Source: Raphanus sativus (taxonomy: Eukaryota > Streptophyta > Magnoliopsida > Brassicales > Brassicaceae). From it: DNA of 64,000 bases. The notes beneath the pieces were generated by a model. It searched no databases and was not told the origin of the DNA. It saw only the letters and a list, made by a program, of their open reading frames with translations. Positions 19,155 to 29,216 of this stretch are shown here, piece by piece. Every line of letters begins with the position of its first letter. The stretch's first letter is position 1. The DNA is taken from positions 25,023,043 to 25,087,042 of the forward strand of contig NC_079516.1 of NCBI RefSeq assembly GCF_000801105.2. Reading direction: 5' to 3'. A program made the translations under genes and the position numbers.

Positions 19155-21095
19155 TTATCGGTTGGAATGCAACTTATGTAGCTCCCACGATAGAACCTTC
19201 CTGCTAACAAAGCTAGAAACAACTGTCGCCTTCAATATCTTCAAGGCCTCTTCATTAGTCAACGACCTCGGCGTCTTGTATTGACTCACAGAAGAGCCTC
19301 GAGAAACGAAGAAACTCATAAGCTCATCAAAGCCACCACTCCTAACAACTTTAATATCTAATGGTCCAATGTTCTTATCATTCGTTCTTCCTTTTCTATA
19401 CACAGAGTCAAGACATTCCTTGATGGTGAAGCAGCATTCCTCCATAACCTTTTGTCGCGTGTGATTTACCCATTTCCGGGTTTGGGCTTGGAGTTTTGCA
19501 GTGTTGGGCCAAGATAGTTGATGTGAGGTTCAACCGAGAGAAGCAGTATTCCAAGTAAATCCCAAAAGCAAAGTAAAATACTGTGTGGGTTTTGGAGTTT
19601 CACACGAAGCTTTGTGTTAAAGGGTCAGTCCAAGAGCAAGCCGTTAGAATCTTCTGAGCTGGCAAGTCCTGCAAGTGGAAAGGAATCATTCAACGGATCA
19701 AAGCAGTATATATAGAGGATCAAGAGAGGTATCACCTGGGGATTATCAAGAAAAGTTCTCGTCACAAAGGAGAGCAGAGAGGGTGAGAGAAACACGTGAG
19801 GATTGGGGTGTGAGATCATCTTTATTGTATGTGTACTCTGTTTCTTATGCTTGGGTGAGTGACGTGATAATCTGGTGAGTGATTGTATCACACTGATACA
19901 GTATCTCTTGATCCTCCGAGATGTACCGAGTGCTTCATTAACAGCCTTGGGAACTCGTATTCCTCGTGTCTCTTTTAGTTACCTGCATAAACGAACAAAC
20001 ACCAAAACATAGATGAATGATCTAGGATAAATGATGAGTTAGATAATCTGATCTATGAAGCTAAAACATTACACCTTAGGGTCGGGCTCTAGCTTCACAT
20101 CCTTGACTTTGCTCCCAAGTTCCCAATAGAGTACGTAGTGTCCTGGAAACAAGGAGGAATCCACACGGCTAGTGAAATTAACTAGCATTAGGTCATGTGG
20201 CTCAAGTAGGAGCTTTGCGTTTGTCACTTCCTTGAAGAGATCTTCTTCGTATGTCTTGTCCATGTCGATGCTCAAAAAAGAATTTTGTCTTCCCACGAAA
20301 CGAAATTATGGCTCATTGTTGTAGAAACCAGTCACTCGTAAAACGTCCCCCAAACGGTACCTATACAGATCTGTTAATTATATATACATATTATTATAAC
20401 AAGTTATAATCATGGCCAAAAAAGATTTATTATTAAATAGAAACTTACCAGAAAACGTTGTTGTAACAGGTTCATAATCATGTCCAATTTTAACATCAAC
20501 AAGATCGACGTCCTTGGGATCATGACCAGCTTCTTGATAGTTTTTCTTGATCTCTAAGAACTCAAAGTATGCCATACATGGCATAGTGGTGTAAGACACA
20601 TCACAAGGCTTGCTAAGAGGATCTAAATTGAGGCCTATAAAACATTCAGAGCTGCCGTAAAACGTCGAAGTTAAAGGAAGACTGCCACCATAGAATTACA
20701 TCATTGGTATATACTGTGCCATGGACCCCGTAACCACAGTTTTTATGCATTTTTCATTTGGCCATAGTCTCCTCACTATTGCCTTCCATGATGTTTTACT
20801 GCATTCTTGCTCGATAAGGCTGGCTAGTTCTGGATTTGGAGCGGCGAGGAACTTACCCATCCCAAAAACACAGTTAGCATCTGTGATCCAGTCGCTGACA
20901 CAGCCTGTCCTTATGTTCGAGTATAACTCACTCCAGTAATTTTCCAAGAACTTGATTACTTTGAGGAAAGTAGAAGCAAATGGTGCACCAGCACGAGATA
21001 CATTCCCTCGTTGTACAAACCCACATAACGAGCACATGCTCTAAGTGGTGTTTTCACAAGTTGAAATTTCATTTGGGCTTACATGCCCTTGATCC
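19155..21095 (-). pseudogene. GH3-family acyl-acid amido synthetase pseudogene, 3' exons
   Basis: GH3 enzymes adenylate auxin, jasmonate, benzoates or similar acids and join them to amino acids. Minus-strand exons resemble the group III (PBS3/GH3.12-like) branch. 21095-20449 includes CGFVQRGNVSRAGAPFAS, RLWPNEKCIKTVVTGSMAQY and YGSSEC. 20370-20075 includes LYRYRLGDVLRVTGFYNN and SIDMDKTYEEDLFKEV. 19449-19155 includes MEECCFTIKECLDSVYR and SQYKTPRSLTNEEALKIL. Splice sites fit (TCTG|GTAAG at 20449; AACAG|ATCTG at 20370; AAG|GTGTAA at 20075). In-frame stops occur at 21043-21041 (TAG), 20698-20696 (TAA) and 20308-20306 (TAA), so the copy is dead. The 5' exons lie beyond an 18.7-kb insertion at 39818-41031. 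Confidence 0.88.
19456..19990. other. Non-GH3 DNA between GH3 exons (possible insertion)
   Basis: This stretch separates the GH3 exon starting VMEECCF from the preceding exon and shows no GH3 similarity. TGTGATTTACCC (from 19460) and GTATCACA (to 19892) form weak inverted ends, and GTATATATAGAGG near 19705 looks like a TATA box, so a solo LTR is possible. No target duplication was found. It may simply be a long intron. Confidence 0.3.
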
Positions 21096-21310
21096 CTGTA
21101 AATGGTATAAAAAACACAATAAAGAAACACTAGAAGCACCAAGGAGAGCCTTGTTCACTCCTAATATGGCCAACATGTCTTGTCTTATGTATCTAGCCTC
21201 CTAAAGCATAATTTTTTTAAATGTCCACAGTACACTAAATTTATTGACTCCCATTGAAATTTTAGCACATCAAGCTAATGTTTCAGTGAAAATGTACCAT
21301 AGAGCCCCCT
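21096..21310. other. Unassigned spacer left of the palindromic insertion
   Basis: It begins after a good minus-strand acceptor (CCATTTACAG|GGATC at 21096/21095), so it may be GH3 intron. About 45 GH3 residues that should lie between 39818 and 21095 are not found here. No repeat identity was recognised. Confidence 0.35.
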
Positions 21311-21770
21311 GAGGCCTAAGGCTTTTAAACCCATACCAAGAGCTAACACTGTGTTGGTTCGGACTAAACCAATATCATCTTGGACCCGTCAAATTTTAAA
21401 TCAATTATAAGTCTTTTAAGAACATTTACAATATTTTAGGGATCTCAAACCCAAATAAAACAGCAGAAAAATAAATGTTTAAGAATCAAACCGTAGCACA
21501 TTGCACTAAAAAATTACTCCAGTGTCATACGCGTCCAATCTTCTACAATCTGAACTCCTGAAAAAAGGACTACGAGAGTTGGGTGAGCAACGTAAAGTCA
21601 CTCAGTGAACTGGCTACCTCTACCCAAAACCAAATGTAACTGGCCCAGACAATCCAAAATAACAATCAATCTAGCCTAAGTGAAATAATAAATCTTAAGG
21701 CTAATCCCTGAACTACACCGACTAAGGTATACTAAACTTTAATCTAATACTAACAACTTGGCCACACGGC
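21310..21770 (-). repeat. Internal LTR fragment at the left junction
   Basis: Same orientation as and homologous to 37345-37790 (shared ACACTGTGTTGGTTCGGACT, TGGACCCGT, ACTTGGCCACACGG), and inverted relative to 33660-34120. It ends abruptly at 21770, where the left arm begins in opposite orientation. It is probably a product of the rearrangement that made the palindrome. Confidence 0.8.
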
Positions 21771-22723
21771 ATGTATGGTAAAATGGTCGAGGTCGATAAA
21801 GTTAGTAATTTGAGCCGAGATTTTGGGAATCAAAGTATGAGGATATATGTTGAATTTCCATCACAAAATGTTAGATATGGTTCAGGGAAAATAGAAGATT
21901 GGCCGAGCATCTACTTAGTGGTCGAATCGCGGGTGATAATGATCGATCGAGAAATTTTGAAGTACGGTGTGGTCGAAGAATTGAACGTGGATGAACTATG
22001 AGTGGAGTAAGCTGCTCGACCATAGTTAGACAATGTGTTAGATAGATCAGACGGACGTTTTGGAAGCATAACATTTTTGGAAACACGACGGCTTAGAAGC
22101 ACGACGTTTCCGAAACCCGCAGTTTTCGGAAAAACTTCGTATCAGTAAAATATTATTTTGGAAACAAAATTAGTCGGAATCAGGATGGTAATTAAGAAGG
22201 ACGGGAAACAAGCACGACGGGATCGAAGCCCGACGGAAAACCCAAAGTTGGGCGAAAACCCTAATTTTTCGGTATTGTGGATTTTTTGAGGAATCCGGAG
22301 ACTCGGGAAATATCTGTCTTCAAGTTCAGAATTCTTTTGGAGTTTATTAAAAATATTCAGAGCATCAAAACGGGAGTGGAAAAATATTCGGGATTGATCT
22401 CGGGTCAAAAATATGCCGGAAAGACCGAAATCGCGCAAATCGACCGAGAAGCTCGAGGTGTCTCTACGCATGAGGCCAGGACGTGATGTCTATCCCATAA
22501 CTAGCTGAGTGTAAACACAAGAAGGAGGTGTATGCGTACATGTAGAAGTTCCATGCTGCTTGACATGCCTTAGCTCGAGGTGTCGCAGTATCTGCGAGCA
22601 GCGCATGCAAGCTGACACCCAGTGGCCCGTGTGTCGCGATGCATGAACCCCGGAAACGCTGAGAGCCATGTGGACGTGGTGGTGTCTCCTGGCATGTAAA
22701 GAAAACATGCTGAGAGCCATGTT
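21771..22723 (+). repeat. Left-arm LTR, first part
   Basis: Inverted homologue of 38820-39800; it starts at GGTAAAATGGTCGAG and lacks about the first 20 bases of the LTR terminus seen at the right end. It is cut at ATGTT (22719-22723), the target duplication of the nested gypsy element; the LTR continues at 32250. Confidence 0.8.
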
Positions 22724-23290
22724 TGTGAGGGATTAAACTCACCTCCTGATTTTAGGTCAGGTTATAGTTTAGGAAAGGATTAGGGAAAGATAATCGTGGG
22801 CTGAATCCCGTAAGAATTAAAAGATGAATGAATGATTTTATTGATGATTTTGGGTAAAGAATATGTTTACAAATATGTTTATAACGTTTACAAAGAAAGA
22901 ATTAGATGATTGAGAGCTTGTGTGTGAAATGGGTTCCGATCCCTTTTTCTTGATTGATTTTCTCTTTAAATAGCCCCAGGCTCCGTCAGTTGCTACCAAC
23001 AGGTTCCCGAGATCTCCTCCGTGATTTGAGGGATTTGTAACAGCTCCCCTTTGACCGGGTCCTGCGCCTATTTATTTGTCCACGAGCTACCTCTTTGACC
23101 GGGTCCTGCGCCTGTTTACTTGTCAATGAGCTGCCTCTTTTCCTTGACCTCTCTGATGAACATCTCCAGCTCACAGCCTCCAGATCTGACTTAGCTGTTC
23201 TTGAAGATTGAATTCATGATGGGCCTTTCGCGGTCCATTATCATTTCTTATTGTCTATCACTAGCTAGGGGGTCATATTTGGCCCCAACA
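22724..23290 (-). repeat. Gypsy 3' LTR (567 bp)
   Basis: Near-identical to 31677-32244, for example GAATTAAAAG here against GAACTTAAAAG there. The polypurine tract GGGGGCAAC adjoins it on the minus strand (23291-23299). Confidence 0.9.
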
Positions 23291-23518
23291 GTTGCCCCCA
23301 GCTTTCGAGATAAGATTCCTTATCTCGGAAGCTAGACCTAGCCGCCGAGCATCAATCTTTTTGTTGAGATCTCGAGCAACAGTTATCTTTATTGAAGATT
23401 TCCTTTACTTAATCTGATGGCTACGATTGTGTATGAAAAGAAGTAAGTATCCGACTTCTCGGCCAGCAAGCTTCCCATTCCTCAATTCTCAGAGAGTTCA
23501 GGTACTTTCGAGATTAAC

Positions 23519-23707
23519 ATGTTTAATCTATCCTTTTCCGGAGAGTGTGGTTCTAACTTAGGTTTGGTGGGCCCTGATTCAGCTCCAGTCGAGACGTCCC
23601 AGATGGGCGATGACAAGGAGGCAGATGAGGGAGATCCAGCCAAAGAAAGTGATCCAGTCGAGGGAGACAAGGATGTCGGGATGAGCTCCCGTGATAATGA
23701 TGTCTAA
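23519..23707 (+). other. Small antisense frame in the gypsy 3' region
   Basis: 62 codons (MFNLSFSGECGSNLGLV... ending SSRDNDV), Asp/Glu-rich with no recognised domain. It runs opposite to gag-pol. Antisense frames in this position are described for some Tat elements, but nothing here proves it is coding. Confidence 0.3.
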
Positions 23708-24149
23708 GAGCTGCGGCTCTTCTTGAATTGTAATGTTGCTTTTCATGACTTTTGTCCAATGGGCTTTGTTTACGTTTCAGACTTATAGCCTGAGGAGGCT
23801 TTTAAACCTTAGGGTCTTCTGAACCCTCGTTAGCCTGGGAGGCTTTTAAACCCTTTTATTCAAATTTCGGTTTTGTTTTTCATATTAAGTCATTTGACTT
23901 GGTTTGATCGTTTCTTGGATGAGATTGACTTTTGTCAAGTGGAAGTTTTGGTTAGGACATGTATCGTGATTATTATATACAATGTCCAATGACTTATCAG
24001 GTCTCGAAGATTTCGAGTACATTCGATTACGAAGATCCTTAGAAGGAGTTCCTGAAACATTGAGATTAGCTCCGGGTTTTTAGGAACCTGAGCTACTCTG
24101 AAGACCTTAGGAGGGGGTTCATGGGAACCTGAATTTGTTTGTGGGATTT

Positions 24150-24920
24150 TAAGACCCGTTGAGACTTGCTTAGGATTTTAAGACCTTCTGAGGTTTGATA
24201 AGGATTTTAAGACCTTTGTGATTTGATGAGGATTTTAAGACCTTGGAGATTTGATAAGGATTTTAAGACCTTGGAGATTTGATAAGGATTTTAAGACCTT
24301 GAAGATTTGATAAGGATTTTAAGACCTTTTGAGATTTGATAAGGATTTTAAGACCTTTTGGGATTTGATAAGGATTTTAAGACCTTTAGTGGTTTCTAAG
24401 GATTTTTAAGACCTTAGATTTAGGTTTGTCGAAGTTTGGTTTCGCCTGAAGGATTTTAAGACCTTCGAGGTTACTAAGGATTTTAAGACCTTAGGTCCAG
24501 GTTCGTGGAGACCTGAGTTTGTTGGAAGGATTTTAAGACCTTCGAGATTACTGAGGATTTTAAGACCTTAGGTTTAGGTTGACGGAAACCTGAATTTATT
24601 TCTAGGGTTTTAAGACCTTAGATTCAGGTTCACGGAGACCTGAATTTATTCGAAGGGTTTTAAGACCTTAGATTCAGGTTCACGGAGACCTGAATTTGTT
24701 TGAAGGGTTTTAAGACCTTAGGTTCAGGTTCACTGAGACCTGAATTTGTTCGAAGGATTTTAAGACCTTAGGTTCAGGTTCGTAGAGACCTGAATTTATT
24801 CGAAGGGTTTTAAGACCTTAGATTAAGGTTCACGGAGACCTGAATTTGTTTGACGGGTTTTAAGACCTTAGGTTCAGGTTCATTGAGACCTGAATTTGTT
24901 CGAAAGTCAAGGTATCCAAG
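24150..24920 (+). repeat. Minisatellite array built on GGATTTTAAGACCTT
   Basis: The first half repeats a unit of about 28 bp (GATTTGATAAGGATTTTAAG plus ACCTTGGA or variants). The second half changes to a unit of about 55 bp adding CAGGTTC(A/G)(C/T)GGAGACCTGAATTTGTT. The GGATTTTAAGACCTT core is common to both. It lies in the gypsy 3' untranslated region. Confidence 0.9.
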
Positions 24921-25121
24921 ATAATTGCTTTATTGATAATAGGATACATGGTATCACAATAATCATACAATCGCTGTTTGGGCTATATGTTCTCAAACAT
25001 ATGCCCCCTTTCGCCATGGTGGAAAGAGTGTTAAAATGAGATTGGGGTTACACTCATAACACAATTGCCTATGTACCCAGTCAAGGGGTCAAGCCTAACG
25101 TAATTTGAGGAATTTAAGTAC

Positions 25122-26411
25122 CTAATGATAGTATTTCTTCAGATTTGTGGCATTCCACGATCTGATTTCAGGTACTCCGGTTCGCACCTTCAGGAGCTTA
25201 TAGACGCCAGGTCGTACCACGTGGATAATCCGGTAGGGACTTTCCCAATTGATTCCTAACTTCCCAGCATCTGGTTCCTTGGTTCCTTCGAAAATTTTCC
25301 TAAGTACTAGGTCACCTACAACGAATTGTTGGGGCCTGACTTTGGAATTGTAATGTCGGGCCATTGCTTGCTGATAGTTTTGAATCTGAAGCAAAACTTG
25401 GTCTAGTTGTTCCTTGATTAAATCGAAGCTGTCTGATAAGAGCTGGTCGTTAGCTTCGGGATCAGACGTACAGAGCTCTCGACGGAGGCTCCCAGTGGAG
25501 GTTTCCGCCGGAACGACAGCTTCCATTTCGTAGGCTAAAGAGAAAAGGATTTCCTCTGTAGCCTTTCTCGGGGTGGTTCGTCATCCCCAAAGTACTTCAG
25601 GTATCTTTTCAGACCAGGTTTTCTTGTTGGTTTGGAGGCGTTTCTTGAGGTTTGCTAATATTGACTTATTAGCAGCCTCCGCCTGACCGTTACCTTGAGG
25701 TCGTCGAGGTGTTGAGAAGGTAAGGCGGATATTCCACTTGTCGCAAAATGCTTTGAAGTCACGAGAAAAGAACTGTCCTCCATTATCGATTACGATCAAA
25801 TACGGGACGCCGTGGCGGCAGACAATGTCTTTCCACACAAATCTTCGACTTCGAATCTAGTTATCTGTTGGAAAGCTTCAGCTTCTATCCACTTCGTGAA
25901 GTAGTCTGTCAAGACCAAGAGGAAGCGTAGCTTCTGCCTTCCTCTTCCTGACGTTATGAGTGGTTCTACGATGTCCATGGACCACCTCATGAACAGGTAC
26001 TGAGCGGATATTGAGGATAATTTTTCCGCAGGCTGATGTATAATCGGTGCATGCCTTTGGCATTTATCACATGAAGAGGAGTAAACCTCGCAGTCACCGA
26101 TAATGGTGGGCCAGAAATAGCCATGTCTTTTGATTCGGATAGCTAGAGCTCTACCCCCAGAGTGGTTTCCTCAGGAGCATGCGTGCATTTCTTTCATAAG
26201 ATTGATAGCATCGAGGCCATGGACACATTTTAGGTCAGGTCCGGAAATGCTTCGTTTATGGAAGGCTGACTCGATTATGCAGTATCTTGCGCTTAATGCT
26301 TTGAGTTTTCGGGCTTCCCACTTATTGAGGGGGAATCTTACCCTACAAGATGTATTGCATGATCGGTATTCTCCAATCCTCTCTCCCAATGATTTTGTCA
26401 TGAAGAGATGA
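25122..26411 (-). pseudogene. Gypsy integrase, frames broken
   Basis: Minus-strand pieces show the HHCC region (CDKCQRHAP, near 26050), core segments [32 protein letters not shown] and [18 protein letters not shown] (25640-25985), and a C-terminal domain (25122-25526, with GDLVLRKIFEGTKEPDAGKL and WNATNLKKYYH). The catalytic D, D and E residues are still recognisable, but frame changes near 25800 and 25560 prevent one product. Integrase would insert the cDNA copy into the genome. Confidence 0.85.
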
Positions 26412-26747
26412 GGGCGGGTCTTGTTCAGGTCACTGAGTGTCGTGACCTGATGTGTCTTGTTCAGGTCCCTGAGTGTCGTGACCTGATGTCTTATTGCCCC
26501 CGGAGATATTGGTCGGATTAGGCTCGAAGGAGTCTGAATTCTGAGGAATATCTCCAGTTCTGGTGTTGTTCTCCGGAGTCTGGGTCGTTTTTTCGGATGT
26601 GCTTTCAAAGGCAGAACGACTCCTGGTCCTGGCTGCGTGGACAGGTGAATCCGAGGTCTGGATCTTGTCCCCAGAGGTAGGCTTTTTAAAGCTACGAATT
26701 CTGGGTTTTGGGAACCAGTACGTTGTAAGAACTTGTGTTGCTACCGT

Positions 26748-27560
26748 CTAGGGGTAGCTACCTTCCGTTTGCTCTTTCGGCTTCCTATCGATCTCAGCTT
26801 TGGTAGCTATGTCGATACTTGGCTTTTCGATTCCCTTTACGGGTATGATCCGTTTTACGAGGGGGTCTGATGTTGATGCTAAAGCAGCCAGCGCGTCTGC
26901 TGAGGAGTTCTCTCCTCGTGGGATCCTCGTTAGTTCAAATCTGTTGAACTGCTTAGTGAGATTCCAGACAACTTCTAGGTATGCCCCCATTCTTTCGTCC
27001 CTTGTTTCATACTCGCCGTGGAACTGGCTAGCTACTAGCTGTGAATCACTATAAGCGTTCAGCTCTCGAATTCCGAGGCTTAGGGCGAGTTTTAATCTTG
27101 CAATTAATGCTTCGTATTCAGTCCCGTTATTAGAAGCACTGAATCCGAGCCTGTAGGATTGTTGGATGGTTTCTCCAGCTGAGGAGGTCAGCCTTAGACC
27201 GATGCCGGAACCTTGTCTTGGCGAGGCTCGTCAATGTACAGACTCCACTTTGGAGCTTCGGTTTCCAAGTCTAGTTGTTCGGAAGCTAGCTCGATTATGA
27301 AATCGGCAAGAACCTGAGCTTTTGCTGCTGCTCGAGGTCTATAATCGATATCGTATCCACTGAGCTCTATTGCCCATTTAGCAAATCGTCATGATTGGCT
27401 AGGGCTGTGCAAAATTGTTCGCAATGGTTGTGAAGTCATTACGACGATTGAGTGCGATTGAAAATAAGGTCGCAATTTTCTGGCAGCTGTTACGACAGCT
27501 AGAGCTAGTTTTTCCATAGTAGGGTATCTAGTTTCGGCGTCTATCAGACTCTTGCTGGTA
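26748..27560 (-). pseudogene. Gypsy RNase H region
   Basis: The minus strand reads WSLYIDE, YEALIARLKLALSLGIREL, NAYSDSQLVASQFHGEYE and ELTRIPRGENSSADALAALA, matching the second RNase H domain typical of Tat-lineage plant gypsy elements. An in-frame stop follows SYP at 26748, and frame breaks separate it from reverse transcriptase. RNase H degrades the RNA template during cDNA synthesis. Confidence 0.8.
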
Positions 27561-27574
27561 TAATAGACAGGTCT

Positions 27575-28691
27575 TTACTCGTTTTGCTCTTCTCGTACCA
27601 GCACACCACTAACTGCACCGGTTGACACAGCGAGGTACAGATACAGTAGTTCTCCCATTACTAGTTTGGCCAAGATGGGAGGTTCGGAGAGGTAAGCTTT
27701 CAATTGCTTGAAGGCTTCCTCGCACTTCTCGTCCCATAAGAACTTCTTATTATTTTTTAGAAGTTTGTAGAATGGAAGGCACTTATCGGTGGACCTGGAT
27801 ATGAATCGATTTAATGATGCGATTCGTCCAGTCAATCTCTGTACCTCTCTGGTTGTCTTAGGTGACGGTAATTTCAGAAAGGTAGCTATCTGTTTCGGGT
27901 TGGCTTCGATGCCTCTTTCGGTTACGAGGTAGGCGAGGAACTCGCTTGAAGGTGCCCCGAAGATGCACTTAGCAGGGTTGAGCTTCATATCGTATTTGTT
28001 GAGGATATCGAAGCATTCCCTTAGGTGGGAAATGTGATTTTCTCCAATTGAGGATTTGACTAGCATATCATCAATATAGACCTCCATGGTTTTCCCGAGC
28101 TGGCCAGCGAACATTTTATTCACTAGCCTTTGATAGGTAGCTCTATCATTTTTTAAACCGAATGACATGACCTTATAGCAATAGGTCCCTCATTCAGTTA
28201 TGAATGCATTTTTCTCTTGATCGTCGGGATCCATCATGATTTGATTGTACCCTAAAAAGGCATCCATGATGGACAGGAACTGGTGGCCAGCAGTGGCCTC
28301 GACCAAACGATCGATGTGAGGTAACGGGAAGCTATCTTTGGGACAAGCTTTATTTAAGTCGGTGAAATCTACGCAGACTCCATTTTCCTTTCTTCTTTTC
28401 TACAACTACTGGATTAGCTAGCCAGTCTGGGTAATGTACCTCACGAATGGACCCAGCTTTCGTAAGTCGGTCAACCTTGTCGTTAACAGCTTGAGCCTTT
28501 TCTAGGCCTAGCTTGCGACGCTTTTGTTTGATCGTTTTGAAAGTGGAGTCTACATTAAGCTTGTGAGTAGTGACGTCGGCGTTTATACCCTTCATGTCAC
28601 TGGTGGTCCATGCAAAAGTTCCGACGTTGCTTTTTAGAAAGTCGATGAGCTCCTTCTTATTCTCGAGAGGTAGCTCAGATCCGATACTCAC
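27575..28691 (-). pseudogene. Gypsy reverse transcriptase, frames broken
   Basis: The N-terminal part (28350-28691) has VDRLTKAGSIREVHYPDWLA and then loses frame near 28385. The next frame (27575-28168) has MSFGLKNDRATYQRLVNKMF, the catalytic YIDDML (28078-28061), LNPAKCIFGAPSSEFLAYLV and connection-domain sequence. An in-frame stop lies just upstream (within ITE*GTYCYK, about 28190), and another ends the frame after VREEQNE at 27575. The active-site YIDD is intact. Confidence 0.88.
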
Positions 28692-28796
28692 TTGCTTTTC
28701 AGGATTTTTGTCGTCGATACTAACTTGCTCGGTGAGGTTCTTAGGGGGACCTCGAATATTCTGTTGTATCTCACGATCCTCCTGGATCTGTAATTG

Positions 28797-29216
28797 CTAT
28801 TGGGGTGATTCTTTGAGAATTTCGAATCCTCCCAGGTAACAGATCCCGGAGATCTTTTTGTTACCATGCACGGTAGATATCCCTTCAGGTGTCGGGAATT
28901 TCACACATTGGTGATAAGTTGAAGCTACTGATTTCATTTTATGGATCCAAGGTCTTCCTAGGATCGCGTGAAACGGGGAAGGTCTGTCGATGACTATAAA
29001 ATTCATCATTTTCATGATTCCGCCAGCTATAATTGGGAGCTTAATAGTTTCCAATGAGGTAGCTGTTTCTCCGGAAAAGCCTATGAGGCTAGCTTTCTGG
29101 TCGACGATTTCGTACTCATCTATTTCCATCCCCTTTAGGGCGTTATAGAAAATGAGGTCGACGGAGCTCTCGGTGTCTACCATGAGCTTGGGTACTTCGT
29201 ACCCTGCGATGTTCAA
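28797..29216 (-). pseudogene. Gypsy aspartic protease with mutated active site
   Basis: 139 codons with the retropepsin-like fold: VPKLMVDTESSVDLIFYNAL near the start, LIGFSGETATS, and the conserved FHAILGRPWIHKMKSVAS. The catalytic triplet normally reads DTG or DSG; here it is DTE (residues about 14-16), a Gly to Glu change expected to abolish cleavage of Gag-Pol. Confidence 0.85.

Larger units (their letters stand above)
23291..25121 (-). other. 3' untranslated region of the gypsy element
   Basis: About 1.8 kb between integrase and the 3' LTR. It holds a repeat array (24150-24920) and, on the plus strand, an acidic 62-codon frame (23519-23707). Long, fast-changing 3' regions with tandem repeats and antisense frames are known from Tat-lineage elements. 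Confidence 0.7.

Noticed and set aside
19460..19892. Solo LTR between GH3 exons
   Set aside because: Ends are TG...CA-like and a TATA-like word exists, but the flanking bases (TCGCG and CTGAT) do not match as a target duplication.
21100..21310. Additional GH3 exon
   Set aside because: No similarity to the expected region could be found in any frame; retained only as possible intron.
22464..22742. Minus-strand 92-codon frame and similar frames at 38803-39105 as genes
   Set aside because: Both are the same LTR sequence in opposite arms of the palindrome; the frames differ between copies and show no domain.
24150..24920. CRISPR-like array
   Set aside because: Contiguous minisatellite without unique spacers, in a plant retrotransposon.
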